In this document: positions 1 to 10,961 of the stretch, piece after piece
Layout: every line of letters begins with the position of its first letter
How positions within the stretch are numbered: the first letter of the stretch is position 1
Assembly: GCA_014058105.1 (NCBI GenBank)
Contig: JACGCM010001166.1
Location: 868,001 to 932,000, forward strand
DNA length: 64,000 bases
Direction: 5' to 3'
Source of the DNA: Kingdonia uniflora
Taxonomy: Eukaryota; Streptophyta; Magnoliopsida; Ranunculales; Circaeasteraceae
The notes under the pieces: model-generated
Told to the model about the DNA's origin: nothing
What the model saw: the letters and a program-made list of their open reading frames with translations, nothing else
The model's database searches: none
Position numbers and translations under genes: made by a program

Positions 1-564
1 GTAGTATAACTGTATTGATTGAATATTTGGAATATAAAGCTGAACTTGTTGGGATAAAAAAAAACTTTGTCAAAACTGAAAAAAAAAATTGAAGGCACGA
101 AGTTTTGACTGGTCGAATGGGGGGTTTGTTGGTATGAGAGATTTAATAAATCTCAGGTAATTTGCTAAAGATTCTTCGAGGTGTATTCTGGTCGAATGTT
201 TGAGTTCGGAAGTGTATCGAAGGTGAAGTTTGATTTTACTGGCCGATCCGACAATCCAAACGGCTGGTCTGTCAACGTGGTACGTGTGCTTAGGGCAGTG
301 TGCCGAGAAGTAATGATTATGTTTTACTCGTTCGAGGAAAAAGGTGGTGATGTGACTATTGGATTCTGACTGTTTAGTTTCTATCTGGGAGAATAAGGTT
401 CGAGAAGCTTTGGTAGTATATGTAATTTTAGGTAAACGGGTTGTTCGCATGTGGGAAATGTTATGGATATATTTGTCAAAGCACACTGTTAGCCGAAAAG
501 CCGGGGAGGTGGGGTCATGGTAATGATAGCGGTTAATAAATTATGTTGTTTTCGGGTTTTTGAA

Positions 565-574
565 ATATATATAA
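565..574 (+). promoter_or_regulatory. putative TATA box of the antisense unit in A
   Basis: The motif TATATATAAG stands about 30-60 bases before a purine-rich stretch that looks like a 5' leader and about 150 bases before a GT donor at 723. The assignment rests on position and motif only. Confidence 0.35.
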
Positions 575-1302
575 GTGAGAGATGAGTAATTACTGTGCTA
601 GTTTGCTGTGAAAACCATAGAGAGTGAGAGGGAGAAGGAGAAGCGCCATTGCGAGCGTGGAAGCTGTTAGGGCATATGAGGTTGTGATCTTTTTGATTTG
701 GGGGTAGTTCTGCTAATTTCAGGTATGGCATTTGATCTCTATGAACTCTGTTCTATTTTTTTTTTGGTTTAGATAGTAGAGGCGGAACAATTTGAGTTTG
801 TGGTTTAGAAATGGCACTCGAGATGTCGGAGAGGGGACAAGCCTGGGTTACGACCCGGTCTATGGTTTATTTTGGAGGGGGTAGATAGGATGGTCACGGA
901 ATTTTTCGAGTTTATCGATCTAATTGCGTGCCTCTTCTTTTGTAGGCTAAAAATGGATAACCGTTCGGCTTCGAGACGGGCATTGATAGATGAAGAGATC
1001 GAAGAAATTGAAGCTAGTATTTCTGGTTGAGCCCCAATGGTTGATGGTAGCTATGTAGAAGTTTTAGATGTAGTAACCGAAGCCCCATTATCAATAGTAC
1101 TGCCTGCTGAGGAGGTTATGGTTTCGAGACGTCGAAGGACGATAGTAACTGAGGATAGTGAAAATGAGGAAAATGTGTGGGGGGAGAGGGATGATGTAGG
1201 GCCCTCGGGTGAGAGAGAGGGAGATAAAGGGCATTATAGCGATAGCGGAGATTTGACTGAGTCGGATGGCGTTGGGGGTCTCATTGCAGCGAAGGATAGG
1301 GT

Positions 1303-1560
1303 TTGGCTAGAGCGGTTTGCCGCTAAGTTAGGACTGTCGATGGGGGGATATTTTTTAGTGTTGCAGAGGCAGGATTGACCTTTAAATCAAATCCTGGGAG
1401 CGGGATTATGCCTTATAGGGGCCAGATTCGATTGGCTAGAGCGGTTTGCCGCTAAGTTAGGACTGTCGATGGGGGGATATTTTTTAGTGTTGCAGAGGCA
1501 GGATTGACCTTTAAATCAAATCCTGGGAGCGGGATTATGCCTTATAGGGGCCAGATTCGA
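1303..1560 (+). repeat. perfect 129-bp tandem duplication
   Basis: Bases 1303-1431 and 1432-1560 read the same by eye, and a third copy starts (TTGG) at 1561. The unit is 43 codons long, so by itself it keeps the reading frame. It lies in the antisense unit of element A. The identity of the copies points to a recent duplication compared with the age of the element. Confidence 0.85.
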
Positions 1561-3589
1561 TTGGGGATGGAGTTACCTCTGTGAAGGCTGGTGAAAGAAG
1601 TTCTGAATTTTTGGGAGGTGGCTCCAGTGCAAATGAACGGGAATTTTTATGAGATGATGAAGTTGATAGAGGGGATGAATATAAAATTGGCTGGTAGGGG
1701 CCAAAATTTGATTAAGTGGTTTGATATTATTACCTTTTACTCGAGGAAGGCGAGTCAGAACCCAGGGACCTATCACATCCAATGTCACCCTGAGAAACCT
1801 TGGTTCTTTGATCTGTGCTCGACGGGTCGAGGGTGTAATAAAGATTTTTTTATAGTGAGAGGTAACTTCGAGAATTTAGACGAGGATGACCCATATAAAT
1901 AGCATCATAGGGTATATAATGAAAATAAGTTTGCTGTCGAAGGGTTTGTTGTTGATGTGTTCATAAAATATGTGATAATTGTGTTTTGTTTTACTGTTGC
2001 AAGTCCGAGAAGTTTGACTTGGGATAATCCGGTGAATTACATTGATAATCTGCTCAAGGCTAGTGAAGACTGGGTAAATTCGATATTTGACAGTCTCAAA
2101 ATCAAGAGGCAAAGGAAGAAGAAGGCTTATTCCCTGCTTCGAATCGTACCCACTACGCCGAAGCTAGCAAAGAGAAAAAGAAATGAAGGTTCTTCCAAGA
2201 GGTCAAAGGAAATGGGAGGAGAGGAGCTACCGAGGAACTATCAGTTTGTGCTGAGATCTCGCATAGGGTCGAAGCAAGTGGCAACGGTGCCCGAAGTAGC
2301 TGTCGAGGCTTCAAGGTTGAGGCCAAGGCCAGTATCGACTCATGTTGAGAAAGGGAAGAGTCGTGCTGCACCCGAAGCCCCAAAATTATAGCAATCGAAG
2401 GATGGTCAACTCAAGAGGCGTAGGGCACTGGGGGAGGATGATACACAGAAGGATGATGAATAAATGATAGAGGCAGAACGACAGGAGCAGGCTGTCGCTA
2501 AGCAATCTTCGATGGTCAAATTCTGGGAGGACGACCCAGACGAGGCGTCGATGAAAGTAAAGAGGTACATGCTTCAGGTAATTATATACTGCTCCTTATT
2601 GTGATATTCTAAAATGTCTTTCGAATTCTTTAAGTTTCGAGGTTCACTGACTGATCAAATATTTTAGCAGACGGATGCTTAGGTGCGAACGTGCAGCAAG
2701 GCTATTAAGTCGGTAAAAGTGAAGTTGCGGCAAGCAAGGGAAAATCTTGATCTTTCCCGTGGGACGGAGGCATCATTGGTGTCTGAGGTGAAGAAGTTGA
2801 AGCATGACCTTGGGGTTCTTACCGAATCTTATGATGAGAGACTAAAACTTTAGCGGTCGAGGCTGGAGCGGGAGTGGGCTGCGAAGCTTACAGCGTGTGA
2901 GAGGGAGAAGGCTGAACAGAAGGTGCGGTTCCAGGGACAGTACAATGGCTAATGTAAGGTGACTGTGAGGTTGAAGACTTTCATAGATGAAAAGGGGTAT
3001 GACCCTGATACACTTGAACCGTACTCTATGTCTCCAGAATTTGTTGAAGGTGATGAGGTCCAGCTGAAGGGAGTGGAGTTGCCCGCTGTTCATGAGACAG
3101 TTGGGAGTACTGAAGGTGCTGGAGATACTTTTCTCCTTGGAGTACCCAGTAGTGGTCTTGTTGATGGTAGAGCTGTCGGAGTCTCGAATGAAGCCGCGAG
3201 GTTGTTGATGGTAGAGTATCTGCGGAACAAGAATGTTTGACCGTGCTGGTGTGAGGTACTTGTAGTTGGGGTTGTTCATCATTTTCCGCTGACATGTAGT
3301 GATTTGTAATATGTTGAACTGTGCTGCTGCTATTTTTTCTTTGAGCATCTGTAGTTAATTCTGAGCATGCTGATGTGTATTTTCTGTGGTACATTCTGAG
3401 TCTACTGAATCTGACTTTCCGATGTAGTGCCTTAATAGTCATGCTATCTTATGTTAACCTTAGAATGTTGGAACCTTGGAATGTTGACAAATAATATGCA
3501 TGATACTTCCTTGATGTTTACATGACTGTAGCATTGTCGATCCATATAGAATGTGGATGTAATGAGGATCAAACTCAGTATATTATTTT

Positions 3590-4470
3590 GGACATCGAAG
3601 GCCGAAGCCACAGCGATGTTGAAAACTCAAAACATTTCCAGGTCGCCCCCGAGTATCAGTCGGGGTGAGGGGACGTGATACCTAGGGAAAACTCGAAAAT
3701 GTGCTGAACTTCGAAGGCCTAAGCTACAGCGAAGCATTTGAATCGCCTCCAACGTATTCCCGAGGGTCCAGTCTTTCGACCATCATTGCCCCTCGAGTTT
3801 GCTCGAATGTTGGAAACTTGAGCAGTTCAAGGTCTCCCCCAAGTATCTGTCGGGGCGATGGTGGCATGATACCCAGGGTAGACCAAGAAAGGACTGTACT
3901 TCATCGGTTTCAGAACCTGGATGAAGGAATATTGAATCGCCTCCAATGCATCCCTGAGGGTCCGGTCTTTTACCCATTCTTGCCCCTCAAGTTTGCTCGA
4001 ATTTTGGAGACTTGAGCAATTTAAGGTCTCCCCCAAGTATCTTTCGGGGCGAGGGTGGACATGATACCCAGGGTAGAGCAAGAAAAGGACTATACTTCAT
4101 CGGTTTCAGAGCCTGGACGAAGGAATATCGAATCGCCTCCAATGCATCCTCGAGAGTCCGTTCTTTCAACCATTATTGCCCCTCGAGTTTGCTCAAATTT
4201 TGGAGACTTGAGCAATTCAAGATCGCCCCTAAGTATCTGTCGGGGCGAGGGTGGACATGATACCCAGGGTAGACCAAGAAAATAACTGTACTTCGAAGGC
4301 CGTAGCCACAGCGGAGGAATATCGAACTGCCTCCCATGCATCCCCGAAGGTCCGGTCCTTCGACCATCCTTAACCCTCGAGTTTGCTCGAATTTAAGAGA
4401 CTGGAAATTTTTTGAGATCATCCCCGAGTACCAGTTGTGTCGAATGTTGACATGGTATTCAAGTTAAACC
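3590..4470. repeat. ~195-bp tandem repeat array in the 3' untranslated part of element A
   Basis: The block around TATCTGTCGGGGCGAGG returns at 3654, 3844, 4038, 4234 and, degenerate, 4429, giving spacings of 190, 194, 196 and 195 bases. Each unit also carries a shared CCTCGAGTTTGCTCGAAT block. The array lies between the end of the antisense unit (3240) and the end of integrase (about 4590), the part of Tat elements known to gather tandem repeats. Short ORFs here are by-products of the repeat and are not genes. Confidence 0.85.
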
Positions 4471-4559
4471 AAGAAATTTAAAGTAAAACATGAGACGAAG
4501 TATTGGTGATAAAAACCTCGTTTATTGATTATCCTGGATTACATCGGTGGTACATTATT

Positions 4560-5700
4560 GTAGGTAAGACCTTTTATAAGAGACCAACTGCATTATGTTC
4601 CAAGGGTTCGGTAGAGGTTTTCGTCTTCTGTCATCAAGTAGTAAGATCCTTTGTCTGTTTTATCGTAGACAATGTAGGGTCCTTCCCAAGATTTGGCTAA
4701 TTTTCCAGGATTCGCAGGCTTCGTCGACTGATTAACACGTCAGAGTACTGGATCTCCGACATTAAAACTTCGTGGTCGAACTCGCTTGTTGTAAGATTTC
4801 TGAAGTGACGCGTGGTAGCGGCCCAGGTTGGCGATAGCTCGGTCTCTGGTTTCTTCGATCTTCAACATGTTGCATGCGAGTTCAAACTCATTATCTTCGT
4901 CTGGGAGGTTAGGATCTCGAGTGGGTATTTTGAACTGAGTTGGTAGTACTGCTTCTGTTCCATATGTTAGGAAGAAGGGGGTGCATCCGGCAGACTTTTT
5001 TGGTGTTGGGTGATAGGCCCAGAGGACGTGTTGTAACTCTTGAATCCATCGTCCTTTCTTTGTATCAACTCTCTTCTTCAGACCATCAACGATAATTTGG
5101 TTAATTACTTCGACTTGACCGTTGCCCTGGGGGTAGTAAGGTGTGGAGGGCAAGAGAATAATGTTGTGCTTTTTGAGGAAATTCCTTACTTTACTGCCAA
5201 CGAACTGGGGACCATTATCGCACTGAATCATGTGGGGGCAGCCGAAGCGAGTGATGATATTTTCCCATAAAAACTTGATAACTTCCTCGTCTCAGGTTCG
5301 GCATAAGGGAACAGCTTCAACCCATTTGGTAAAGTAATCAGTGGAAACGAGGGTGTTTTCTCTGCTACCCGAAGCTTTTGGAAACGGACCAATGAGATCG
5401 ATGGCCCATCTTTTGAATGGCCAAGAAACTTGGCTGACATGAAGATCTCGAGAGGGGCAATGGATGTCATGAGCATGACGCTAGCATTTGTCATAATGTG
5501 CTGCATATTCTGAAGCTTACTTTCTCATATCGGGCGAAAACAATCCTTGGGTTACAGCTCGAAGGGCCAAAGATCGACCAGCGGTGTGGGCACCACAGGT
5601 GCCTTCGTGAAGCTCTGCTAAGATTCGAGAGGCTTCGGTATTGGATATACATCAAAGGAGGATGCCATTTGGAGATTTGCAATGTAGTTCATTATTATGG
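4560..5700 (-). pseudogene. integrase domain of element A
   Basis: On the minus strand a zinc-binding HHCC region (HEGTCGAHTAGRS, then a C-x2-C broken by a stop, about 5620-5480) leads into the DDE core. The first Asp is in AIDLIGPF, the second in MIQCDNGPQF (about 5231), and the Glu follows YYPQGNGQVE. The C-terminal part continues through RPRSFNVGDPVL, a TGA at about 4737-4739, then NPGKLAKSWEGPYIV. At least three premature stops (HHCC region, the LCRT-stop-DEE position, and after GDPVL) inactivate it. It closely resembles the integrase of element C near 38 kb. Confidence 0.85.
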
Positions 5701-5792
5701 ATAGTCTATCTGCGACAGTTTTCTAATAGATGATGTCTGGCTTTGGGATCATCGGGAAGGGTGGCGTTGGTAAGGAAACGAAGAAATGGTGT

Positions 5793-6300
5793 TCACCAAT
5801 CATCTAAATCGAGACTCTCACCCCCAGTATTGATGGCATTGATTTCCATCTGGTCGATACTTGGGCATTTGAGTACTTCGATGTGGAAGGTTCGAGATTT
5901 TGTCTGTCCCAGCATAGCTGCTATGAAGGCGAGGGCATCGGCATGTCTGCTTTCTCCTCGAGGATAATGGGTAATTGTTGATTTTTCAGGAAATCGGTCC
6001 ATACGTTGTTGCACAAGTAAAGCGCAGTCAGCCATGCGACCGTTAGCATGATTTTCTCCTGAGTAATGTCTCTGAATGAGTTGGGAATCTGTAAAGACTG
6101 CGAGTTTGGGAATGCCGAGATCGAGTGCGAGGTCGAGACCATGGATCAGTGCTTTATATTTTGCTTCATTATTGGAACATTCAAAGGTAAGTTTAACTAC
6201 TTTCTCTATTCGTTCATTAGCCGGTGTGACCAAGACAATGCCAATTCCAGAACCATTGGGTCCTGCGGAGCCATCTATGAATAAACATCAACCGGTAAGG
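5793..6300 (-). pseudogene. archaeal-type (second) RNase H of element A
   Basis: The frame holds FIDGSAGPNGSG (first Asp), NNEAKYKAL (Glu) and VFTDSQLI (second Asp), followed by THYPRGESRHADALA (carrying the last acidic position) and a tether leading to integrase. This is the additional, RVT_3-like RNase H that marks Tat elements. A stop before FIDGSA separates it from the upstream frame. Confidence 0.85.
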
Positions 6301-6321
6301 GGGTCACATAGATATACAACT

Positions 6322-6900
6322 TCAGGTTGATCTTCCGGTAGATCGTCTTCGTGTTCTTCCCAGTCGCAATCTTTGACCGGGAAGTCGGCGAGGGAATCTG
6401 CTACTGCTTGGCCTCTCTGAGATATTTGCTTTCTCGAAGGCTATGTTGTGCTCGCCAAGGTATACAAACCATTGTTGTACTCGTCTGGATTTTTCTTTTT
6501 TACTAAGTACTTCGCGGAGAGGGTAACTCGTGATGACACGAATGGGGTGGGCCTGAAAATATGGTTTAAGCTTGTGGGCTGAATAAACAAGTGCCAGGAG
6601 CAATCGCTCAAGTTTGGAATAACGGGTTTCGGCAGGGGTTAAAGTTTTGCTGATGAAATACACAGGTTTTTCGATGTTGGAATCAAGGTGAATGAGTACG
6701 GAACTAATTGAAGTTTTTGTGGCAGCGAGATATAAGAAGAGTGCTTCACCTTCGATGGGGGTACTGATGATGGGTGGGCGGCAAGATAAGTTTTGAGTTC
6801 GAAAAAGGCGTCTTCGCACTCAGGGGTCCAATTGATCTCAGGGTTGTTTTTCTTTTTTATTTTATAGCGCCTTGACTGCGTTAGAGGGAGAAGAGCCAGG
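6322..6900 (-). pseudogene. first RNase H domain of element A
   Basis: The domain shows PVYFISKTLTPAETRYSKLE, then LLLALVYSAHKLKPYFQAHP and VQQWFVYLGEHNIAFE, the usual Ty3/gypsy RNase H motifs. The normal active-site Asp region (DASDTAIGAVL-like) is degraded to LAATKTSISSVL. Frameshifts occur at both ends. It sits between RT and the second RNase H. Confidence 0.8.
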
Positions 6901-7640
6901 CACATCTATCGAAGGACTTGGAAATAAAATGGTTAAGGGTTGTTATCCTATCAGTCGCCTTTTGGACGTCTCTCTTTATTGTGGGTGAGAGCTCGAATAT
7001 GGGTGGGGTCGATTTCGATGCCCCATTTACTGATATGGTGGCCCAAGAATTTTCTGGATGAGATGCCAAACTGGCACTTCTCTGGGTTGAGTTTCATTTT
7101 ATAAGTGCGAAGTATTGAGAAGATGTCGGTCAGGTCGTAGATGTGGGTCTGTTTTTTTATACTCTTGCATAACATGTCGTCGATGTAGACTTTGACTGAC
7201 TTGCCAAGCAAGGCTTTAAACATAGTTGTGACGAGGCACTGGTAAGTGGCACCCGCATTTTTAAGGCCGAAGGGCATAACATTAAAATAATAAAGGCCTT
7301 ATTCAGTTATGAAGGAAGTTTTAAGTTGATCTTCTGGGATAAGGGGTACCTGATTGTAACCCAAAGCTACGTCCATCATGGATATGCGCTCATGTCCAGC
7401 AGTGGCATCGAGGAGTACTGAAATGGTCGGCAGTGGGAAACTGTCCTTCCGTGTGTGTTTATTGAGGTCGGTGAAGTCGACGCAGATTTGGATCTTACCA
7501 TTCTTCTTAGGAACTGCCATAATGTTCGATATCCAGTCAGCATACTTGACTTCTCTTATAAAGCCCGTGGCTATAAGCTTGTCTACTTTAAGGTTAACCG
7601 CTTCTCGAAGTCGTGGTGCCAGGGTACACTTCTTTTAATT
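6900..7640 (-). pseudogene. reverse transcriptase of element A
   Basis: The frame MAVPKKNGKIQICVDFTDLN begins at 7520. SFPLPTISVLLDATAG and MMDVALGYNQVPL follow, then a stop after FITE, then MPFGLKNAGATYQCLV. The catalytic YIDDM box is at 7173-7187. NPEKCQFGISSRKFLGHHIS and GIEIDPTHI close the palm and thumb. The catalytic motif is intact, but the stop and later frame loss make it non-functional. Confidence 0.9.
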
Positions 7641-8054
7641 GACTACCATGGAATTGGGAATGAGATCGAGGCGATGGCATGCTAGACTGGGGTTAACACC
7701 AGGCATCTCCTGAAATGTCCAAGCAAAGATGTTCGTATTTGCTCGAAGGAAATCAGTAAGCTCGAGACGTTCGGCCTCGCTGAGAAAAGTTATAATGAAT
7801 GTTCCTCGACCAGGGCCATCGAGTTCGATATAAACAGTAGGTTCGATTTGGGGGGGGGTATCTGTCGAAGTCGATGGGATAAAAAGGTGCAGTGATTGTT
7901 ATGGGCGTCTGACAAGTTTTCTGGTCTCGTTAATTTCTGGGTGCTCGCATGAGCTGGCGAGACGTTGAGATCCTTTGAGGTTCCACGTACCCTCGGTAGT
8001 TGCAAAATGAAGGGTTAGGTGATAGGTCGAGGGTATAGCCCGCATAGCATGGAG

Positions 8055-8918
8055 TCAGTCCCGGTCGAGTATACCGAGGTATTCAGATTTCTTGTCGATG
8101 ATAAGGAAGCTGGTTTGAAGGGTGAGGGGTCTTGTGGTGATAGGTAGGCTGATACAACCGATGGCGACTTTGGAAGTCCAATTGAATCCTTTTAACTCGA
8201 CGTTGGCTGGGGTAATGAGTTCAGTTTTCTGCATTTTTTTTACGGTGGGTAGAAATAGGACGTCAGCTGCACTTCCTGTGTCGATGAGCATTGTGTGAAG
8301 GATGATATTCTCAATCTTAATCATAATGACCAAAGGATCGTAATGAGGGAAAGGGACGTGTGACGTGTCACAATTGTTGTAAGAAATGCCCTCGAGACGA
8401 GGGTGATGGCTGCATTCTGGCAGTAGGGTAGGGAATTTTTCCTGGTAAGAAAGTTCGTAACATTCGCCGATGTGCTTTCGTTTGCTAAGCGAACGACCAT
8501 TATCTATACTGTTGACTTCGATGAAATATGATCGGTAGATATGTACCACGGCTGGGTCAGCAGTAGGGGTGGAGAGGGATTGGAGGTAATACCCATCGAG
8601 ATAACTGGGAAGGTCGGTAACATAATGGTGCAGACGCCCTGCTCGGAGGATGAGTTCGAGAGAACGTTGGAGGGCAAAGCATTTGTTCGTATGGTGACAA
8701 TTGCATTTGTGATTGGCGCAATAAGGCTCCCCAAGTCTAACTTTGATTGGGAGAGGGATGCGCCATATGGGGTCTGCCTGAATGTGCGGTAAGTGAGTAC
8801 TGAGGGGGACGGTGAGTGTAGGCAAGATAGGCTTCGATCGCTTCTTGCGAGCTTCAGCACTACTGTCGGTATAAGGGCATTTCTGGCTCTCAGTCTCCTG
8901 TGAGACGGGAGCGATCAA
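8055..8918 (-). pseudogene. aspartic protease region of element A
   Basis: A 287-codon open frame carries LIDTGSAADVLFLPTVKKM; the D-T-G-S codons are at 8271-8282. That is the active-site motif of retropepsin-like proteases, and A-D-V-L-F is the usual Tat form. The first half contains YCANHKCNCHHTNKCFALQR, a cysteine/histidine-rich segment expected at the gag-protease junction. This is the longest undamaged frame in element A. It stops at 8055, short of the RT. Confidence 0.85.
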
Positions 8919-8945
8919 GGGTAGTGGAGTGGGATGCGAATGCTG

Positions 8946-10210
8946 TCATGGTTTGTTGAAGTTGATAGTATTCGAAGGTTGGGTATGTTTGCGGGATTCT
9001 TGGAGTCTTTTTAGGTCGATATAACCGTTGGCCTTCGAGAGCATCTCTTCGAGAGTTTGGGGTTTGTGGAGGACGAGGTGCTCCTTTACTCGACTATGAT
9101 CAGGCAGAGCATTTGAATATGCGAGGATAGCATTTGCACAGTCGAGGTTCTCTATTTTCCGTAACTCGTCGAGGAATCGCTTTGTGAAGGCTTCGAGGGT
9201 CTCTGTGCTTGACATTCTGAAATTAAATAATGCGTCAACTCTGACTTCTCTGTATTTGTTAAAGGAAAAATGGGTGATGAAGAACTGTGTGAGTTGCTCG
9301 AAGCTTCGTTTCGAGCCATTTGGGAGATTGTGATACCATCGAAGTGGGTTTTCAGTGAGGCTAGCTGGGAAAAGTCGACATAACAGGTAGTCGGCAGTAA
9401 AATAAAGGTTTAGTGAGTTTTAAAATTCAAAAATATGGGTTTTGGGGTCTGTGTTGCGATATTTGCTGAGCTTGGGGGCACGGAAATTGGGGGTATGTCG
9501 ATGGCGAGTAGGGTGGCACAAATAGGATTGTTGAGGTAGCTCTATAAGTTTAAGGTTGGGCTTGTGCTGGCACAAATAACGGGTTGTATCTTATGGTCGA
9601 AGTGTTGTTGCGTGACATATGCAGGAGGGGGAGATTGGTGATGTCGATGGTTGCAGGGTCAAATGTGTTGTATATATTCAGCACTGCACTCCCCAATTCG
9701 GTCTCGAGTGGGACGACGCTCGCCGAGTTGGTCTTTGACAGGCCGAGGGTGTCTTAATGAATGGAGGGTGGAGTCAGAAGTGTCTTCTGTGGGGTGGATT
9801 CCGAGGTGGATAGAGCTAGTGGGGGGAATAGTACGGGGAATACCTTCGACACCGATGGGAGCTGGGGGTAACTCGAGGTTTGTTGAGGGTCCAAGGCGGG
9901 CGTGGGCAGATACGCGCGATTGATCCGGTACCTGGGACTGACGGGCGGGTTCCAAGGGATCTAACCATTGAAGTTCTTGGACTATGTTGTGTAGCTCATC
10001 GATTGCTCGATTCTGTCTATTTTCGTCATCTACTCGGCAATTCCGTTCGGTTTCCAACGCCTGGCGGTGGTTTTCTTGTTCCTGGGTGAATTGATGCTGA
10101 TAGAGCTCTTTTGCTTGAGCAATTTGCTGAGATAGTAAAGTGACTTGAGCGGCGACTCCATCAATGTAGTTGCCTGCCTGAGTTGAGTTGGCACGGCGGG
10201 AAGGGGCCAT
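8946..10210 (-). pseudogene. gag region of element A
   Basis: The first ATG on the minus strand is at 10210 (MAPSRRANSTQAGNYIDGVA). The N-terminal 180 codons are Gln/Glu-rich and probably coiled-coil (LLSQQIAQAKELYQHQFTQE). The frame is lost at about 9659. The conserved capsid-like part continues in other frames (about 9600-9220) and ends with STETLEAFTKRFLDELRKIE and EHLVLHKPQTLEEMLSKANG (9215-8946), a pattern typical of Tat gag. The start was chosen because it lies about 70 bases after the primer-binding site. Confidence 0.8.
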
Positions 10211-10279
10211 TAAAAAGGAGCGGTAAATGGTAGGAAAGAAGGGAAGGCAACAAAGACGAGGAAATTGATAGTGTGGGAA

Positions 10280-10294
10280 CCACAGACGGCGCCA
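10280..10294 (-). other. primer-binding site of element A
   Basis: The minus strand reads TGGCGCCGTCTGTGG directly after the LTR end ...CCATACA. This is a PBS form commonly seen in plant Tat elements, where a host tRNA primes minus-strand DNA synthesis. It fixes the inner LTR edge at 10297. Confidence 0.8.
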
Positions 10295-10296
10295 AT

Positions 10297-10956
10297 TGTA
10301 TGGGCCTGATCTTTGTTGAAAAGCGATGATGGCTCCTACAACACGGAGGTCAACCTCTCATTAAATATGTACAAGTATATCGCCTAAAAAGAGACTAATT
10401 AGAGACAAATACTTCCGTAGAGGCCCGAATGTGACTCTCTACGACCTCTGATGGGGATTTTTAAACTTTGATTCTATTACTGATGAGAAATAATAAAGAT
10501 CGAATACAGTTTGTAAGTGGTCGAAGGTAAAATGCATAGGGTTTGGTGAGGATTTTTCAACCCCTTCTTGGTTTCCCCTCTCTCTTATTTATAGAGACAT
10601 ATGAGGCTGAGTCACCAAGAGTGGGCCAGGCTACATTATTACTGTCCAGGTTTTCTGGCAGCGGCATTTAGTACGGACATCCCTGTCACTGTAGCTGAGA
10701 GACCAATTTATGCGTCGTTCAATCCGTTTGAGCTGACTGCTAGTCTCATTAAAATTCTGCTATTCGAACGTTCAGTCGAAGGTTATCTGCTATTATGTGT
10801 TGATCCGTTCTCGAAGGTTTATCTGATGTTGAGGCTTCGAATACAAGAGTTTCTTGAGGGGCTTGATTTTAAGTCGAAATAGTCTTCGATATGTTCGAGT
10901 AGGATACGAAGTGGACTTCGAGTGAGGAGGTCGAAGACTGCGAGTAGGCTACCACA
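10297..10956 (-). repeat. 5' LTR of element A
   Basis: On the minus strand this 660-bp segment starts TGTGGTAGCC and ends CCCATACA, next to the PBS. The outer edge is set where the RT frame of element B breaks off (after ...GIEADPDHI). The five bases outside (10957-10961, GTGAA) would be the target duplication, but the partner copy is beyond the left edge. A TATA-like TATAAATAAG on the minus strand at about 10588-10597 fits a promoter. Confidence 0.8.
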
Positions 10957-10961
10957 GTGAA

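Larger units (their letters stand above)
565..3240 (+). pseudogene. antisense gene-like unit of element A (gypsy-type transposon domain plus coiled coil)
   Basis: This unit runs opposite to gag-pol. A TATA-like box lies at 565-574. An intron appears to run from the GT at 723 to the AG at 944-945, and the first ATG is at 953. The frame reads M-D-N-R-S-A-S-R and continues, after an in-frame TGA at 1028, to 1378. A domain at about 1591-1902 (NFWEVAPVQMNGNFYEMMKL, then GTYHIQCHPEKPWFFDL) resembles the plant 'putative gypsy type transposon' (Transposase_28) family. A basic, low-complexity stretch follows (about 2000-2390), a probable second intron (GT at 2580, AG before about 2670), then a heptad-like coiled coil (about 2690-2950) and an acidic tail ending with the stop at 3238-3240. 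Stops and frameshifts are scattered through it. Its function is unknown; such ORFs are documented in Grande-like Tat elements. Confidence 0.6.
1..10956 (-). mobile_element. Tat-type Ty3/gypsy LTR retrotransposon A (left end outside window)
   Basis: Read on the minus strand, the order is LTR (10297-10956), PBS, gag, aspartic protease, RT, RNase H, a second archaeal-type RNase H, integrase, a ~195-bp tandem array, then an oppositely oriented gene-like unit. Protease-RT-RH-IN order defines Ty3/gypsy. A second RNase H between the first and the integrase is known for the Tat lineage, and an antisense ORF near the 3' end is known from Grande-like members. All reading frames carry stops or frameshifts, so the copy is dead. 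No sequence matching the 10297-10956 LTR is seen near base 1, so the 3' LTR must lie beyond the left edge. Base use (many TCGA words) differs from the flanking AT-rich DNA. Confidence 0.9.

Noticed and set aside
3701..4421. Seven overlapping ORFs on both strands
   Set aside because: All are translations of the ~195-bp tandem repeat and repeat the same peptides.
3590..4470. CRISPR-like repeat array
   Set aside because: Repeat units are ~195 bp and abut each other without spacers, in a eukaryotic retrotransposon.
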